Shown here piece by piece: positions 24,070-34,255 of a DNA stretch of 64,000 nt (positions are counted from its first letter, which is position 1; every line of letters starts with the position of its first letter). Origin of the DNA: Acidiphilium sp. C61. Lineage in GTDB: Bacteria; Pseudomonadota; Alphaproteobacteria; Acetobacterales; Acetobacteraceae. Location of the stretch: contig NZ_CACTIA010000005.1 in assembly GCF_902712915.1 (NCBI RefSeq), positions 496,001 to 560,000 of the forward strand, written 5' to 3'. The notes under the pieces were generated by a model. It was not told the DNA's origin. It did not search any database and worked only from the letters and a program-made list of their open reading frames with translations. Both the position numbers and the translations under genes were made by a program.

Positions 24070-27000
24070 GGCTCGGCATTTCCGGGCGGCTCGCCCGCGC
24101 CTTCATCCGCTCGCCGCTGACGCCGCTGTTCCTGCTCGCGGCGCTGGCCGCCGGGCTGGTCGCCATCACCACCATTCCGCGCGACGAGGACCCGCAGATC
24201 CATGTCCCGATGGTGGACGTGATGGTGCAGGCGAACGGGCTGAAGGCAGCCGATGCCGCGGAACTCGTGACCAAGCCGCTCGAGACGATCCTCAAGGCGA
24301 TCCCCGGTGTGAAGCACATCTACAGCCAGACCCGCGACGACCAGGTGCTGGTCACCGCCCGCTTCGAGGTGGGGACCAACGAGGACGCGGCGGTGGTGCG
24401 GGTGAACGACAAGATCCGCGCCAACATGAACCGCATCCCGATCGGCATTCCGCCGCCGCTAGTGGTCGGGCGCGGGATCGACGATGTCGCGATCCTCACC
24501 CTTACCCTCGCGCCGAAACCGGGATCGGCGACGCACTGGACCCAGGGTGCGCTGTCGCAGATCGCGACCAAGCTGCAGGACCAGCTGATCAAGGTGCCGA
24601 ATGTCGGGCTCAGCTATATCGCCGGGTCGGACCCGATGCAGATCCGCGTCGAACCCGAACCCGACAAGCTGATGCTCTACGGCGTGACGCTGCAGCAGCT
24701 CGCTTCACGGGTGGCCGATGCCAATCGCAGCTTCATCGCAGGGCGGGTGTTCGACCGCGGCGGGCTGCGCGACGTCGCGGCGGGGCAGACGCTGTTCGGC
24801 GTGCCGGATATCGGTCTGCTGCTGATCACCACGCGGGACGGGCGGCCGGTCTATCTGCGGGATGTCGCGCATGTCGTCGTCGGGCCGGTGCCGCTGGAGA
24901 GCCATGTCTTTGCCATCACCCATGAAGGCAAGGCGTGGCGCACGGCGCCGGCGGTGACGGTGGCGCTGGCCAAGCGCGCGGGCAGCAACGCCGTGGTGGT
25001 GGCCGATGCCGCGCTGACGCGGGTGAAGAGCCTGGAAGGATCGCTCATCCCCTCAGACATCTCGGTGCAGGTGACGCGGGATTACGGGCGCACCGCCAAC
25101 GAGAAGGCGAACGAGCTGCTGTTCCATCTCGGGCTGGCGACGATTTCCATCGTCGTGCTGATCGCCTTCGCGGTGGGCTGGCGCGAGGCGGTGGTGACGC
25201 TGGTGGTGATCCCGACGACCATTCTCGCCACCGTGTTCGCCTCGGAGCTGATGGGCTACTCGATCAACCGGGTGAGCCTGTTCGCGCTGATCTTCGCGAT
25301 CGGCATCCTGGTGGACGACGCGATCGTGGTGGTGGAGAACATCGCCCGGCACTGGGCGATGCCGGATACGCGCTCGCGCCGGCGGGCGGCGATCGAGGCG
25401 GTGGCGGAGGTGGGCAACCCGACCGTGGTCGCGACGCTGACGGTGATCGCCGCATTGCTGCCGATGCTGTTCGTCTCCGGGCTGATGGGGCCGTATATGG
25501 CGCCGATCCCGGTGAACGCCTCGGCGGCGATGGCGTTCTCGTTCTTCGTCGCGATGGTGGTGGCGCCGTGGCTGATGTACAGGCTGGCCGGGCGCGACCG
25601 CTTCACGGAAGAAGACCGCGCCGGCGAGATCGAGTTCCTCGAACTGACGACCCCTGCCCTCGCCCATGAGGCGGGTGCCGCGGCGGCGCATCCGGACCGG
25701 CTGGGGCGGCTCTACCGCGCCGTTGCCGCACCGATCCTGCGCACGCGGCGCCGCGCCGGGCTGTTTCTCGCCCTGGTCGGCATCGCCACCATCGCCGCCT
25801 GCGCGATGTTCTACACCGAGGCGGTGACGGTGAAGCTGCTGCCGTTCGACAACAAGTCGAGCCTGAACGTGCTGATCGACCTGCCCGCCGGCAGCGCCGT
25901 GCAGCAGACCGAGCAGACGCTGTTTGCCGCGGCGCGGATCACCGGGACGATGCCCGAGGTACGATCCATGCAGGTTTATGCCGGCACGCCGCAGCCTTTC
26001 GATTTCAACGGGCTGGTGCGGCATTATTACCTGCGCGACCAGCCCTGGCAGGGCGACCTGCATGTGATGCTGTCGCCCAAGGGCGAGCGGTCGCAGCAGA
26101 GCCACCAGATCGCGGGCGAACTGCGCCGGCGCCTGCTGAAACACCTGGTTCTGCCGAGGGGCGCGGTGCTGAAAGTGGTCGAGGCACCGCCCGGCCCGCC
26201 GGTGTTCGCAACCCTGCTCGCCGAGATCTACGGTCCGAACGAGGCGACGCGGCTTGCAGTGGCGGAGGAGGTGAAGACGCTGTTCAGGAAGGTGCCCTAT
26301 ATCGTCGATGTCGACGATTCCTGGGGGCATCGGCAGAAACAGCTGCATATCGCCATCGACCAGGACCGGCTGGAATATTTCGGCGTGCGGCAGGCCGATG
26401 TCTATGACACGATCCAGGATCTCTTCGGCGGCATGAAGGTCGGCTATTCCTACCGCGGCGAGAACCGGCTGCCGATCGAGATCGCGATCGGCCTGCCCAA
26501 CCGCGCGCTCGACTGGAGCCAGCAACTGGCGGATACGCCGGTACCGGCCAATGCGGTGCCGGCGGACAAGTCGGTCGTCGAACTCGGGCAGGTGGTGCAT
26601 GCGACCCGCAGCGAGGGCTCGCGCGTGCTCTACCGGCGCGACGGGCATTTCGCCGACATGGTCACCGCCGAGCTGGACGGAAAGTTCGAGGCGCCGATCT
26701 ATGCGATGTTCGCGGTGGACAAGCTGATCAACCAGCATGACTGGGGCAGTCTGCCGAAGCCTGCGATCAGCTTCCGCGGCCAACCGACGAGCGAGGCGCA
26801 CCCGACCCTGCTGTGGGATGGCGAATGGGAGATCACCTATGTCACGTTCCGCGACATGGGGGCGGCGTTCCTCGTCGCGCTGCTCGGCATCTATGTGCTG
26901 GTGGTCGCGCAGTTCCGCAGCTTCAAGATCCCGCTGCTGGTGCTCACCCCGGTGCCGCTGACGCTGATCGGCATCATGCCCGGGCACTGGCTGCTGCACG

Positions 27001-27335
27001 CGCAGTTCACCGCGACCTCGATGATCGGCTTCATCGCGCTGGCCGGCATCATCGTGCGGAACTCGATCCTGCTGGTGGACTTCATCCGCCACGGCGCGCG
27101 GCCGGGGCTGACGCTGCGCGAGGTGCTGCTGGAGGCCGGCGCCATCCGCTTCCGGCCGATCCTGCTGACGGCGCTCGCGGCGATGATCGGCGCCTCGACG
27201 ATCCTGCTCGACCCGATCTTCCAGGGCCTGGCGATCTCCCTGCTGTTCGGCCTTGCCTCGTCCACCCTGCTGACGGTGCTGGTGATCCCGGCGATCTACG
27301 TGGTGATGCGCGACCCGGACCGGATCGTGTCCTGA
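24066..27335 (+). CDS. RND-family efflux pump (AcrB-like inner-membrane protein)
   Basis: This 1089-residue RND permease has twelve predicted membrane segments and two large periplasmic loops. The conserved helix-4 region reads FAIGILVDDAIVVVENIARHW with the DD proton-relay pair, and the FALIFAIG and late SMIGFIALAGIIVRNSILLVDF stretches are typical of the HAE1 drug-efflux group. It starts with GTG, coupled to the adaptor gene. Its position in an operon led by a sulfur-sensing repressor and rhodanese is unusual and suggests induction under sulfide or persulfide stress. The exported substrate is unknown. Confidence 0.9.
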   Translation: MRLGISGRLARAFIRSPLTPLFLLAALAAGLVAITTIPRDEDPQIHVPMVDVMVQANGLKAADAAELVTKPLETILKAIPGVKHIYSQTRDDQVLVTARFEVGTNEDAAVVRVNDKIRANMNRIPIGIPPPLVVGRGIDDVAILTLTLAPKPGSATHWTQGALSQIATKLQDQLIKVPNVGLSYIAGSDPMQIRVEPEPDKLMLYGVTLQQLASRVADANRSFIAGRVFDRGGLRDVAAGQTLFGVPDIGLLLITTRDGRPVYLRDVAHVVVGPVPLESHVFAITHEGKAWRTAPAVTVALAKRAGSNAVVVADAALTRVKSLEGSLIPSDISVQVTRDYGRTANEKANELLFHLGLATISIVVLIAFAVGWREAVVTLVVIPTTILATVFASELMGYSINRVSLFALIFAIGILVDDAIVVVENIARHWAMPDTRSRRRAAIEAVAEVGNPTVVATLTVIAALLPMLFVSGLMGPYMAPIPVNASAAMAFSFFVAMVVAPWLMYRLAGRDRFTEEDRAGEIEFLELTTPALAHEAGAAAAHPDRLGRLYRAVAAPILRTRRRAGLFLALVGIATIAACAMFYTEAVTVKLLPFDNKSSLNVLIDLPAGSAVQQTEQTLFAAARITGTMPEVRSMQVYAGTPQPFDFNGLVRHYYLRDQPWQGDLHVMLSPKGERSQQSHQIAGELRRRLLKHLVLPRGAVLKVVEAPPGPPVFATLLAEIYGPNEATRLAVAEEVKTLFRKVPYIVDVDDSWGHRQKQLHIAIDQDRLEYFGVRQADVYDTIQDLFGGMKVGYSYRGENRLPIEIAIGLPNRALDWSQQLADTPVPANAVPADKSVVELGQVVHATRSEGSRVLYRRDGHFADMVTAELDGKFEAPIYAMFAVDKLINQHDWGSLPKPAISFRGQPTSEAHPTLLWDGEWEITYVTFRDMGAAFLVALLGIYVLVVAQFRSFKIPLLVLTPVPLTLIGIMPGHWLLHAQFTATSMIGFIALAGIIVRNSILLVDFIRHGARPGLTLREVLLEAGAIRFRPILLTALAAMIGASTILLDPIFQGLAISLLFGLASSTLLTVLVIPAIYVVMRDPDRIVS

Positions 27336-27463
27336 TCGGCCCCTGACACGTCGCCCGGCGCGCCGCTGCGTGCCGGGCGCATTCCTGCTGCGAACAAAAT
27401 GCGTGCCGGTATGAGCTGCCGATTATTTATGATGGCTCAAACGCATGAGATGATGTTTCATAC

Positions 27464-27718
27464 ATGATTTCTTCCGGTCAATTGAAGGCGGCGCGCGCCC
27501 TGCTCGGCATCGACCAGCGGGATCTGGCGGAATTGTCCGGCCTGTCGCTGCCGACCATCCAGCGGATGGAGGCGAGCGAGGGGGTAATCCGCGGCAATGT
27601 CGATTCGCTGATGAAGCTGCTGGACGCGCTGGACCGGGCGGGGATCGTGGTGATCCGGCCCGGCGATGTATCGGATGCCACCGGCGGGCGCGGCGTGCGC
27701 CTCAAGAGCGGGACGTGA
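27464..27718 (+). CDS. Small XRE-family helix-turn-helix regulator
   Basis: This 84-residue protein is a single lambda-repressor-type HTH domain (about residues 4-58), with QRDLAELSGLSLPTIQRMEAS as helices 2-3. There is no effector domain. Its stop overlaps the GTG start of the hyfB-like gene, so it is the first gene of the Ehr operon and a likely regulator of it. Confidence 0.8.
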   Translation: MISSGQLKAARALLGIDQRDLAELSGLSLPTIQRMEASEGVIRGNVDSLMKLLDALDRAGIVVIRPGDVSDATGGRGVRLKSGT

Positions 27719-29730
27719 CGGCGGCGCTGCTGCTCTGCGCCCTGGCCTGGCTCGCGCTCGGCGCGGCCGGCGCAGCACTTTCCCGCCGCGATGCCGGGCG
27801 CATCGTGGTCTATGGTGGGTCGCTCGGCGTGTCCCTGATCGCGCTTGGGGTGGCTCTCGCGTCGCTTGGCGGCGAGGCGCGGGGCATCACCCTGCCGCTC
27901 GGCCTGCCGGGGATCGGCATGCGCTTCGCCGTCGATCCATTATCGGCCGCGTTCCTCGTGCTGGTCGATCTCGCCGCCGCCGCCGCCAGCCTGTATGCGC
28001 TCGGCTACGGGCGGCACGAGGCCGAACCCTGGCGGGTGCTGCCCTTCTACCCGGTGTTTCTGGCGGCGATGAACCTCGTGGTGATCGCCGCCGACGCCTA
28101 CGGGTTCCTGCTGTTCTGGGAGTTGATGTCGCTCGCGTCCTGGGCGCTGGTGATGGCGGATCATACAAGGGCGGAGACGAGGCAGGCCGGGTTCGTCTAT
28201 CTGCTGATGGCAAGCGCGGGGACGTTGCTGCTGCTGCTCGCCTTCGGCCTGCTCGCGGGACCGCACGGAGAGTACGGATTTGCCTCCATCGCCGCGGCGC
28301 ACAGGGTGCGATGGGCGGGGGCGGCGGCGATGCTGCTGGCGCTGCTTGGCGCGGGCTCCAAGGCGGGGCTGGTGCCGCTGCATGTCTGGCTGCCGCGCGC
28401 GCATCCCGCGGCGCCGAGCCATGTCTCGGCGCTGATGAGCGGGGTGATGACGAAGGTGGCGGTCTATGCCTTCATCCGCATCGCCTTCGATCTCGCCGGG
28501 CCGGCCGCCTGGTGGTGGGGGCTGGTGGTGCTGGCCGCGGGGGCGGTTTCCGCCGTGCTGGGCGTCTTGCAGGCGCTGCTGGAGAACGATGTGAAGACCG
28601 TGCTCGCCTACAGCACGATCGAGAATATCGGACTGATCTTCGCGGGGCTGGGCCTCGCCCTCGCCTTCCGCGCCGATGGCCTGGCGCTGGCCGCGAGCCT
28701 CGCACTCACCGCCGCACTGTTCCACGCCTTCAACCACATGCTGTTCAAGAGCACGCTGTTCTTCGGCGCCGGCGCGATCCAGCACGGCGCCGGCACGCGG
28801 CGGCTCTCCGAGCTTGGCGGGCTGATCCACCGGATGAAGGTCAGCGCGGTGCCGATGCTGGTCGCGGCGATGGCGATCGCCGCCCTGCCGCCGCTGAACG
28901 GGTTCGCCTCGGAATGGCTGCTGTTGCAGGCGGTGCTGCTCAGCCCGTCGCTGCCGCAATTCGGGCTCAAGCTCGCGGTGCCGGCGGCGGGCGCGCTGCT
29001 GGCGCTGGCAGCGTCCTTCGCCAGCGCCTGCCTGGTCCGGCTCTACGGCATGGCCTATCTCGGCCGGCCGCGCAGCACGGCCGCCGCCACGGCGCATGAG
29101 GCCGACGGGATGTCCCGCGCCGCGATGATCGGGCTTGCGTCGCTCTGCGTGCTGTTCGGTCTGATGCCGACGCTGGTGCTCAGCCATCTGGCACCGGTGG
29201 CGCGGGAACTGACCGGGATATCGTTGCCCGCACGGCCCGGCTGGAGCGCGCTGACGCTGCTGCCGGTGCCGGCGCGGCAGAGTTCGTACGATCCGCTGCT
29301 GATCGCGCTGTTCATCGCGGTGACCGGCGGTCTTGCGGCGCTGGGGCTGCACCGCTTCGGCTCGCGCGCCCTGCGCCGGGCGGTGCCCTGGGGGTGCGGC
29401 TTCCTGACGGAGGGTAGTGCTGCGCTGCCCGCGGGGGCGCAATATTCGCCGGCGGGATTCAGCCAGCCGATCCGCCGCGTGTTTGCCACGACGCTGTTCC
29501 GCGCCCGCGACGAGGTGACGATGCCGCCGCCGGGGACGACCGCGCCGGCCCGTTTCGCCAGCCGCATCACCGATCCGGCATGGGATGGCGGCGCGCTGGG
29601 TCTGGCCGCGCTGGTCGGCCGCGCCGCCGACCGTGCCAACCGGCTGCAATTCCTGACCATAAGGCGCTATCTCGCGATGGTGTTCGTCACGTTGCTGATC
29701 CTGCTCGCGACGGTGGCGCTATGGGCCTGA
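27715..29730 (+). CDS. hyfB: HyfB-like proton-pumping antiporter subunit
   Basis: This 671-residue membrane protein is related to HyfB/NuoL, with about fifteen membrane segments. The antiporter core is seen in LLFWELMSLASWALVMADH (helix-5 glutamate) and KAGLVPLHVWLPRAHPAAPSHVSALMSGVMTK, with the broken-helix lysine and histidine. It would translocate ions in an Ehr complex. The start is GTG overlapping the XRE stop. The C-terminal region continues past the antiporter core as in HyfB. It overlaps hyfC by ten bases. Confidence 0.87.
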   Translation: MTAALLLCALAWLALGAAGAALSRRDAGRIVVYGGSLGVSLIALGVALASLGGEARGITLPLGLPGIGMRFAVDPLSAAFLVLVDLAAAAASLYALGYGRHEAEPWRVLPFYPVFLAAMNLVVIAADAYGFLLFWELMSLASWALVMADHTRAETRQAGFVYLLMASAGTLLLLLAFGLLAGPHGEYGFASIAAAHRVRWAGAAAMLLALLGAGSKAGLVPLHVWLPRAHPAAPSHVSALMSGVMTKVAVYAFIRIAFDLAGPAAWWWGLVVLAAGAVSAVLGVLQALLENDVKTVLAYSTIENIGLIFAGLGLALAFRADGLALAASLALTAALFHAFNHMLFKSTLFFGAGAIQHGAGTRRLSELGGLIHRMKVSAVPMLVAAMAIAALPPLNGFASEWLLLQAVLLSPSLPQFGLKLAVPAAGALLALAASFASACLVRLYGMAYLGRPRSTAAATAHEADGMSRAAMIGLASLCVLFGLMPTLVLSHLAPVARELTGISLPARPGWSALTLLPVPARQSSYDPLLIALFIAVTGGLAALGLHRFGSRALRRAVPWGCGFLTEGSAALPAGAQYSPAGFSQPIRRVFATTLFRARDEVTMPPPGTTAPARFASRITDPAWDGGALGLAALVGRAADRANRLQFLTIRRYLAMVFVTLLILLATVALWA

Positions 29731-30677
29731 TCGTGCATCTCGCCCTGCAGGCGCTGGAAATGGCGATCGCGCTGGCCGCGGCGCCGCTGCTCACCGGCTT
29801 CGTGCGCAAGGTCAAGGCGCGGTTGCAGCGCCGCGCCGGGCCGCCGGTGCTGCAGATCTATCGCGATCTCGCGCGGCTGGTGGCGAAGGAGGCGGTGGTG
29901 CCGGAGGACTCCTCGTGGCTGTTCCGCGCCTCCCCTTACGCGATCTTCGCCGCCACCTGGGTCGCCGCGGCGCTGGTGCCGGAATTCGCGACCAATCTGC
30001 AATTCTCCTGGTCGGGCGACCTGATCGTGATCGTCGCCCTGCTCGGCAGCGCACGCTTCTTCCAGATGCTGGCAGCACTCGATTCCGGCACCGCCTTCGG
30101 CGGCATCGGTGCGAGCCGGGAGGCGATGCTCGCCTCGCTCGCCGAGCCGGCGATGCTGATGATCGTTTTTACCGTCGCCCTCGTCGCCGGCACCAGCCAG
30201 CTTTCGACGATCGCCACCTACATGCATTCCGGCGCCGAGGGGCTCAGGCTGTCGCTCGCGCTCGGCCTGGTCGCGCTGGTGATGGTGGGGCTGACCGAGA
30301 CCGGGCGCTTCCCGGTCGACAATCCGGCGACGCATCTCGAGCTGACCATGGTGCATGAGGCGATGGTGCTGGAATATTCCGGCCGACACCTCGCGCTGAT
30401 CGAACTCGCCGGGGCGATGCGGCTGCTGCTCTACATGTCGCTGATCGCCTGCATCTTCGCACCGTTCGGCATCGCGCCGCCGGGTGCGGGGCCCGCCTCC
30501 CTCGCGCTCGGGCTTCTGAGCTATGCCGGCAAGCTCGGCGCGGGCGCGGTGGCGCTGGCCGGGTTCGAGACGACGATCGCCAAGATGCGCGTCTTCCGGA
30601 TTCCGAATTTCGTCGGTGCCGCACTGATGCTCGGCCTGCTCGGCACGCTGCTGCTGTTCATGTCGGCCTCGCTGTGA
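29721..30677 (+). CDS. hyfC: HyfC-like (NuoH-related) membrane anchor subunit
   Basis: This 318-residue protein has about eight membrane segments and belongs to the HycD/HyfC/NuoH family that docks the soluble arm to the membrane. The EAVVPEDSSWLFRASP loop and the TGRFPVDNPATHLELTMVHEAM stretch, with the acidic loop residues that face the quinone-like cavity in complex I, are characteristic. The ATG at 29721 lies within the end of hyfB. Confidence 0.87.
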   Translation: MGLIVHLALQALEMAIALAAAPLLTGFVRKVKARLQRRAGPPVLQIYRDLARLVAKEAVVPEDSSWLFRASPYAIFAATWVAAALVPEFATNLQFSWSGDLIVIVALLGSARFFQMLAALDSGTAFGGIGASREAMLASLAEPAMLMIVFTVALVAGTSQLSTIATYMHSGAEGLRLSLALGLVALVMVGLTETGRFPVDNPATHLELTMVHEAMVLEYSGRHLALIELAGAMRLLLYMSLIACIFAPFGIAPPGAGPASLALGLLSYAGKLGAGAVALAGFETTIAKMRVFRIPNFVGAALMLGLLGTLLLFMSASL

Positions 30678-31363
30678 CGCTGATGCTGGCCCCCTTCACC
30701 CCTGGCGCCACCGCCTTCGGCCTTGCCCATGTGCTCGCCGGCGGGCTGGTGCTGGTCAGCCTGATGATGCTGTATCAGGACCGCCTGCCGGCGCTGATCA
30801 ACGTGCTGGCGCTGCACGCGGCCCTGCTAGGTGTCGCGGTCGGCTGGCAGGCCTGGCTGCAAGGGGCGCCTGAACTCTACATCACCGCGGCGATCGCGAT
30901 CGGGTTCAAGGCGGTGGCGATTCCGCTGGCGCTGCACCGGATCATCGAGCGGCTCGACATCCATCGCGAGGTCGAGACGGTGGGTGGGATCAGTCTGACG
31001 ATGCTGGCGGGGATCGGGCTGGTCGCGCTGTCGCTGCTGGTGATGCTGCGCACCGCCGCCGCGGCGGATGCGCTGGCGCGGGAGGATCTCGCACTTGCGC
31101 TGTCGGTCATCCTGATCGGGATGCTGATGATGGTAACGCGGCGCAACGCGGTGAGCCAGATCGCCGGGTTCATGATGCTGGAGAACGGGCTGATCCTCGC
31201 CGCCGCGGGGGCGCAAGGCATGCCGCTGGTGGTGGAGATCAGCGTCGCCTTCTCGATCCTGATCGCCTTCATCGTGATCGGCGTGTTTCTCTTCCGCATC
31301 CGCGAGCGGTTCGACACGGTGGACAGCGCGGCGCTGGACGCGTTCCGGGGAGAGTTGCAATGA
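30674..31363 (+). CDS. hyfE: HyfE-like membrane subunit
   Basis: This 229-residue protein has six or seven membrane segments and resembles HyfE, whose N-terminal part is NuoK-related. It includes the MMLENGLILAAAGAQGMPLVVE stretch typical of NuoK/HyfE. HyfE subunits occur in hydrogenase-4 and in the related non-hydrogenase complexes. The GTG start overlaps hyfC by four bases; an ATG nine bases downstream is an alternative. Confidence 0.83.
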   Translation: MTLMLAPFTPGATAFGLAHVLAGGLVLVSLMMLYQDRLPALINVLALHAALLGVAVGWQAWLQGAPELYITAAIAIGFKAVAIPLALHRIIERLDIHREVETVGGISLTMLAGIGLVALSLLVMLRTAAAADALAREDLALALSVILIGMLMMVTRRNAVSQIAGFMMLENGLILAAAGAQGMPLVVEISVAFSILIAFIVIGVFLFRIRERFDTVDSAALDAFRGELQ

Positions 31364-32808
31364 CGGGCGCTGCCTTTGCCGCGGTGATCGCCACCCTCGC
31401 CATTCCGGCGGGTGCCATGCTGCTGCTCGCCACCGTATCCTCCTGGCGGCTGGCGGCGCGGCTGAACGCGATGGCGAGTTGCGCGACGGTGGCCGCTGCC
31501 GCCGTGCTGCTGGTCCACCGGCCGGCACCGGACGGGCTGTTCCTGGTGGATGGGCTGAACATCGCCTTCCTGCTGCTGAACGGGCTGGTCGGCTTCACCA
31601 CCAGCCTGTTCAGCGCGAGCTATATCGGCCACGAGATCGGCACCGGCCGCCTCGCGCCGCATCACCTGCGGCTCTATCACGCAATGTACCAGGCGATGAT
31701 GCTCGGGATGAATCTCGCGCTGGTCAGCAACAATCTCGGCCTGATGTGGTTTGGCGTCGAACTCGCCACGCTGTCGACGGTGATGATGGTGGGACTCTAC
31801 CGCAGCCCTGCGGCGATCGAGGCGTCATGGAAATATCTCATCCTCGGCAGTGTCGGCATCGCACTCGCGCTGTTCGGCACGATCCTGGTCTATCTGGCCG
31901 CTCAGCCAACGCTGGGCGGCGGGATGAGGGCAATGCAGTGGACCGGCCTGCTCCGGCATGCCGCCTCACTCGACCCCTCGCTGCTCGATGTCGGGTTCGT
32001 GTTCCTGCTGATCGGCTATGGCACCAAATCCGGGCTGGTGCCGATGCACGCCTGGCTGCCGGACGCCCATGCCGAGGGGCCGACGCCGATTTCGGCCGTG
32101 CTGTCCGGGCTGTTGCTGAACGTGGCGCTCTATGCGCTGCTGCGCTTCAAGATCCTGCTTGCGGCGAGCCATGCCAGCGTCGCCGCCGGGGCCCTGATGG
32201 AGGGGTTCGGCCTTGCCACGCTGTTCTTCGCGGCCATCATGCTCTACCGGCGGCGGGACATCAAACGCCTGTTCGCCTATTCCTCGATCGAGCACATGGG
32301 CATCATCACCTTCGCCTTCGGCATTGGCGGGCCGATCGGCAATCTCGCAGGGCTGTTGCAGATGGCGATGCACAGCCTGACCAAGTCGGCGATCTTCTTC
32401 GCGGTCGGGCATGTGGCGCAGGCCAAGGGGACGCAGAAGATCGCCGAGGTCAGCGGGCTGACGGCGAGCCATCCCTTTCTCGGCTGGACGCTCGTGGCGG
32501 GCATCGCGGCGATTGCGGGCCTGCCGCCCTTCGGCATCTTCACCTCGGAATTCCTGCTGATCACCTCGACCTTCGCCCGCGCCCCGCTGCTTGCGGTGCT
32601 GCTCGGCCTCGGCATCCTGCTTGCCTTCGGCGCGCTGCTGCTGCGGATGACAGGCCTGTGCTTCGGCCCGCCGAGCCCGGGCAATGCACAGAGTTCCGCC
32701 GCGGCGATGCCGCTGCTGCTGCATCTCGGCCTCGTGCTGGCCGTCGGCATCGCGCTGCCGGGATTTCTCTATGATTGGTTCGCCCATGCCGCCGCCCTGC
32801 TCGGCTGA
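31360..32808 (+). CDS. hyfF: HyfF-like proton-pumping antiporter subunit
   Basis: This 482-residue protein is a second antiporter-like subunit with about fourteen membrane segments. Core elements are LMWFGVELATLSTVMMVGLY (helix-5 glutamate) and TKSGLVPMHAWLPDAHAEGP, plus a C-terminal SAIFFAVGHVAQ. It resembles HyfF/NuoM/NuoN. Together with HyfB it would give the complex two ion channels. Its ATG overlaps hyfE by four bases. Confidence 0.87.
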   Translation: MTGAAFAAVIATLAIPAGAMLLLATVSSWRLAARLNAMASCATVAAAAVLLVHRPAPDGLFLVDGLNIAFLLLNGLVGFTTSLFSASYIGHEIGTGRLAPHHLRLYHAMYQAMMLGMNLALVSNNLGLMWFGVELATLSTVMMVGLYRSPAAIEASWKYLILGSVGIALALFGTILVYLAAQPTLGGGMRAMQWTGLLRHAASLDPSLLDVGFVFLLIGYGTKSGLVPMHAWLPDAHAEGPTPISAVLSGLLLNVALYALLRFKILLAASHASVAAGALMEGFGLATLFFAAIMLYRRRDIKRLFAYSSIEHMGIITFAFGIGGPIGNLAGLLQMAMHSLTKSAIFFAVGHVAQAKGTQKIAEVSGLTASHPFLGWTLVAGIAAIAGLPPFGIFTSEFLLITSTFARAPLLAVLLGLGILLAFGALLLRMTGLCFGPPSPGNAQSSAAAMPLLLHLGLVLAVGIALPGFLYDWFAHAAALLG

Positions 32809-32818
32809 CGCGCCGGTG

Positions 32819-34255
32819 ATGGTCGACGCCGCCGGATGGCGCGCGGCGGGTGCGGCTCTCGCCGCGGGAGCGGATGCGGCTCTCGCCGCAGGGCAGCGCG
32901 TGCTGGTCGCGGTCTGGGCAGCACCGGACGATGCCGGGACGCGCGTTCATCTGGCGACGCGGCGGGCAGACGGGGGCGATCTCGCGGTGATCGCCCTGCG
33001 TGCGGAGGACGGCTCCTATCCGTCGATCGGGCGGCATCATCCGGGAGCAATCCTGATGGAGCGGGCCTTGCAGGATGCGAGCGGGCTCCGCGCCGAGGGA
33101 TTGCCCGATCCGCGCCCCTGGCTCGACCATGAGCGGGATTTCGCCTTCCTGCCCGCCGAGGGCGAGGGGCTGCACCGGATACCGGTAGGGCCGATCCATG
33201 CCGGGACGATCGAGCCGGGCCATTTCCGCTTCACGGTGAACGGCGAGACGATCGTGCGGCTGGAGGCGCGGCTCGGCTACACGCACAAGGGCACGCTCGG
33301 GCTGATGCGGGGGACGACACCGGATGCGGCGTCGCGTCTCGCCGGGCGGGTTTCGGGCGATTCGACCGTCGCCTATGCGTGGGCGTTTGCCCGCGCGGTG
33401 GAAGCGGCGCGCGAGCTTGCCGTGCCGAGGCGGGCGTCGGCATTGCGCGGAGTGATGGCGGAGCTCGAACGCCTCGCCAATCATGCCGGCGATTTCGGGG
33501 CGATCTGCAACGATGCCGGTTTCCCGCTGATCAACGCCCATGCCGGCGCGCTGCGCGAGACGATCCTGCGCCAGGCCGAGGCCTGTTTCGGCCACCGGCT
33601 GATGATGGACCGGATCGTCCCCGGCGGGGTTGCCGCCGATCTCGCGCCGGCTTCCGCCGCTTCCCTGCGTGCCGAATTGCCGTCCTGGCTCGCGCGGTTC
33701 GAGCGACTGGTCGATCTCTATGGCAAGACCGCCTCGTTGCAGGACCGGGTGGTCGGCGCCGGGCGGCTTGCCCCCGATCTTGCCCGCCGCCTCGGCTGCG
33801 GCGGCTATGTCGGCCGCGCCGCGGGGCAGGATTTCGACGCCCGGCGCAATGCGCCCTACCCGCCCTATGACCGCCGCATGCCTGACATACCCGTGCTTGC
33901 GTCTGGCGATGTCGATGCGCGGGCGCGGATCCGGAGTGCCGAGATCCGCGCCAGCGTCGCCCTGATCGGCGATCTGCTCGGCGATCTGATGGGCGATCTG
34001 GCGGCCGGCGACATTCGCGCGCCATTGCCGGAGAGCGAGGCTGAGGCGTTCGGCTGCGCACTGGTGGAGGGGTTCAGGGGCGATGTCTTCGCCGCGGTGC
34101 GGCTGCGCGGCGCGGTGGTGGCGGATGCGTTCCTGCGCGATCCGTCATGGTTTCTATGGCCGGCGCTGGAGGCGGTAATCGAGGGCAATATCGTCGCCGA
34201 CTTCCCGCTCTGCAACAAGAGCTTCAACGCCGCCTATTCGGGGTGCGACCTGTAA
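32819..34255 (+). CDS. hyfG: HyfG-like (NuoCD-related) subunit lacking the NiFe cysteine motifs
   Basis: The ~478-residue protein aligns with HycE/HyfG: a NuoC-like N-terminal part (SYPSIGRHHPGAILMERALQD, GLPDPRPWLDH) and a NuoD/hydrogenase-large-subunit-like part (ARLGYTHKGTLGLMRG). Where NiFe hydrogenases have RxCGxC it reads RVSGDSTVAY, and the C-terminus has PLCNKSFNAAYSGCDL in place of DPCxxC, so the nickel site is gone. This identifies an Ehr-type complex. The start is uncertain: ATG 32786 (overlapping hyfF), GTG 32816 or ATG 32819, none with a good ribosome-binding site. Confidence 0.83.
   Translation: MVDAAGWRAAGAALAAGADAALAAGQRVLVAVWAAPDDAGTRVHLATRRADGGDLAVIALRAEDGSYPSIGRHHPGAILMERALQDASGLRAEGLPDPRPWLDHERDFAFLPAEGEGLHRIPVGPIHAGTIEPGHFRFTVNGETIVRLEARLGYTHKGTLGLMRGTTPDAASRLAGRVSGDSTVAYAWAFARAVEAARELAVPRRASALRGVMAELERLANHAGDFGAICNDAGFPLINAHAGALRETILRQAEACFGHRLMMDRIVPGGVAADLAPASAASLRAELPSWLARFERLVDLYGKTASLQDRVVGAGRLAPDLARRLGCGGYVGRAAGQDFDARRNAPYPPYDRRMPDIPVLASGDVDARARIRSAEIRASVALIGDLLGDLMGDLAAGDIRAPLPESEAEAFGCALVEGFRGDVFAAVRLRGAVVADAFLRDPSWFLWPALEAVIEGNIVADFPLCNKSFNAAYSGCDL

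Noticed and set aside
27345..27385. Terminator after the RND gene
   Set aside because: A GC-rich inverted repeat CGCCCGGC / GCCGGGCG exists, but the loop is long and there is no T-tract, so the call is too weak.
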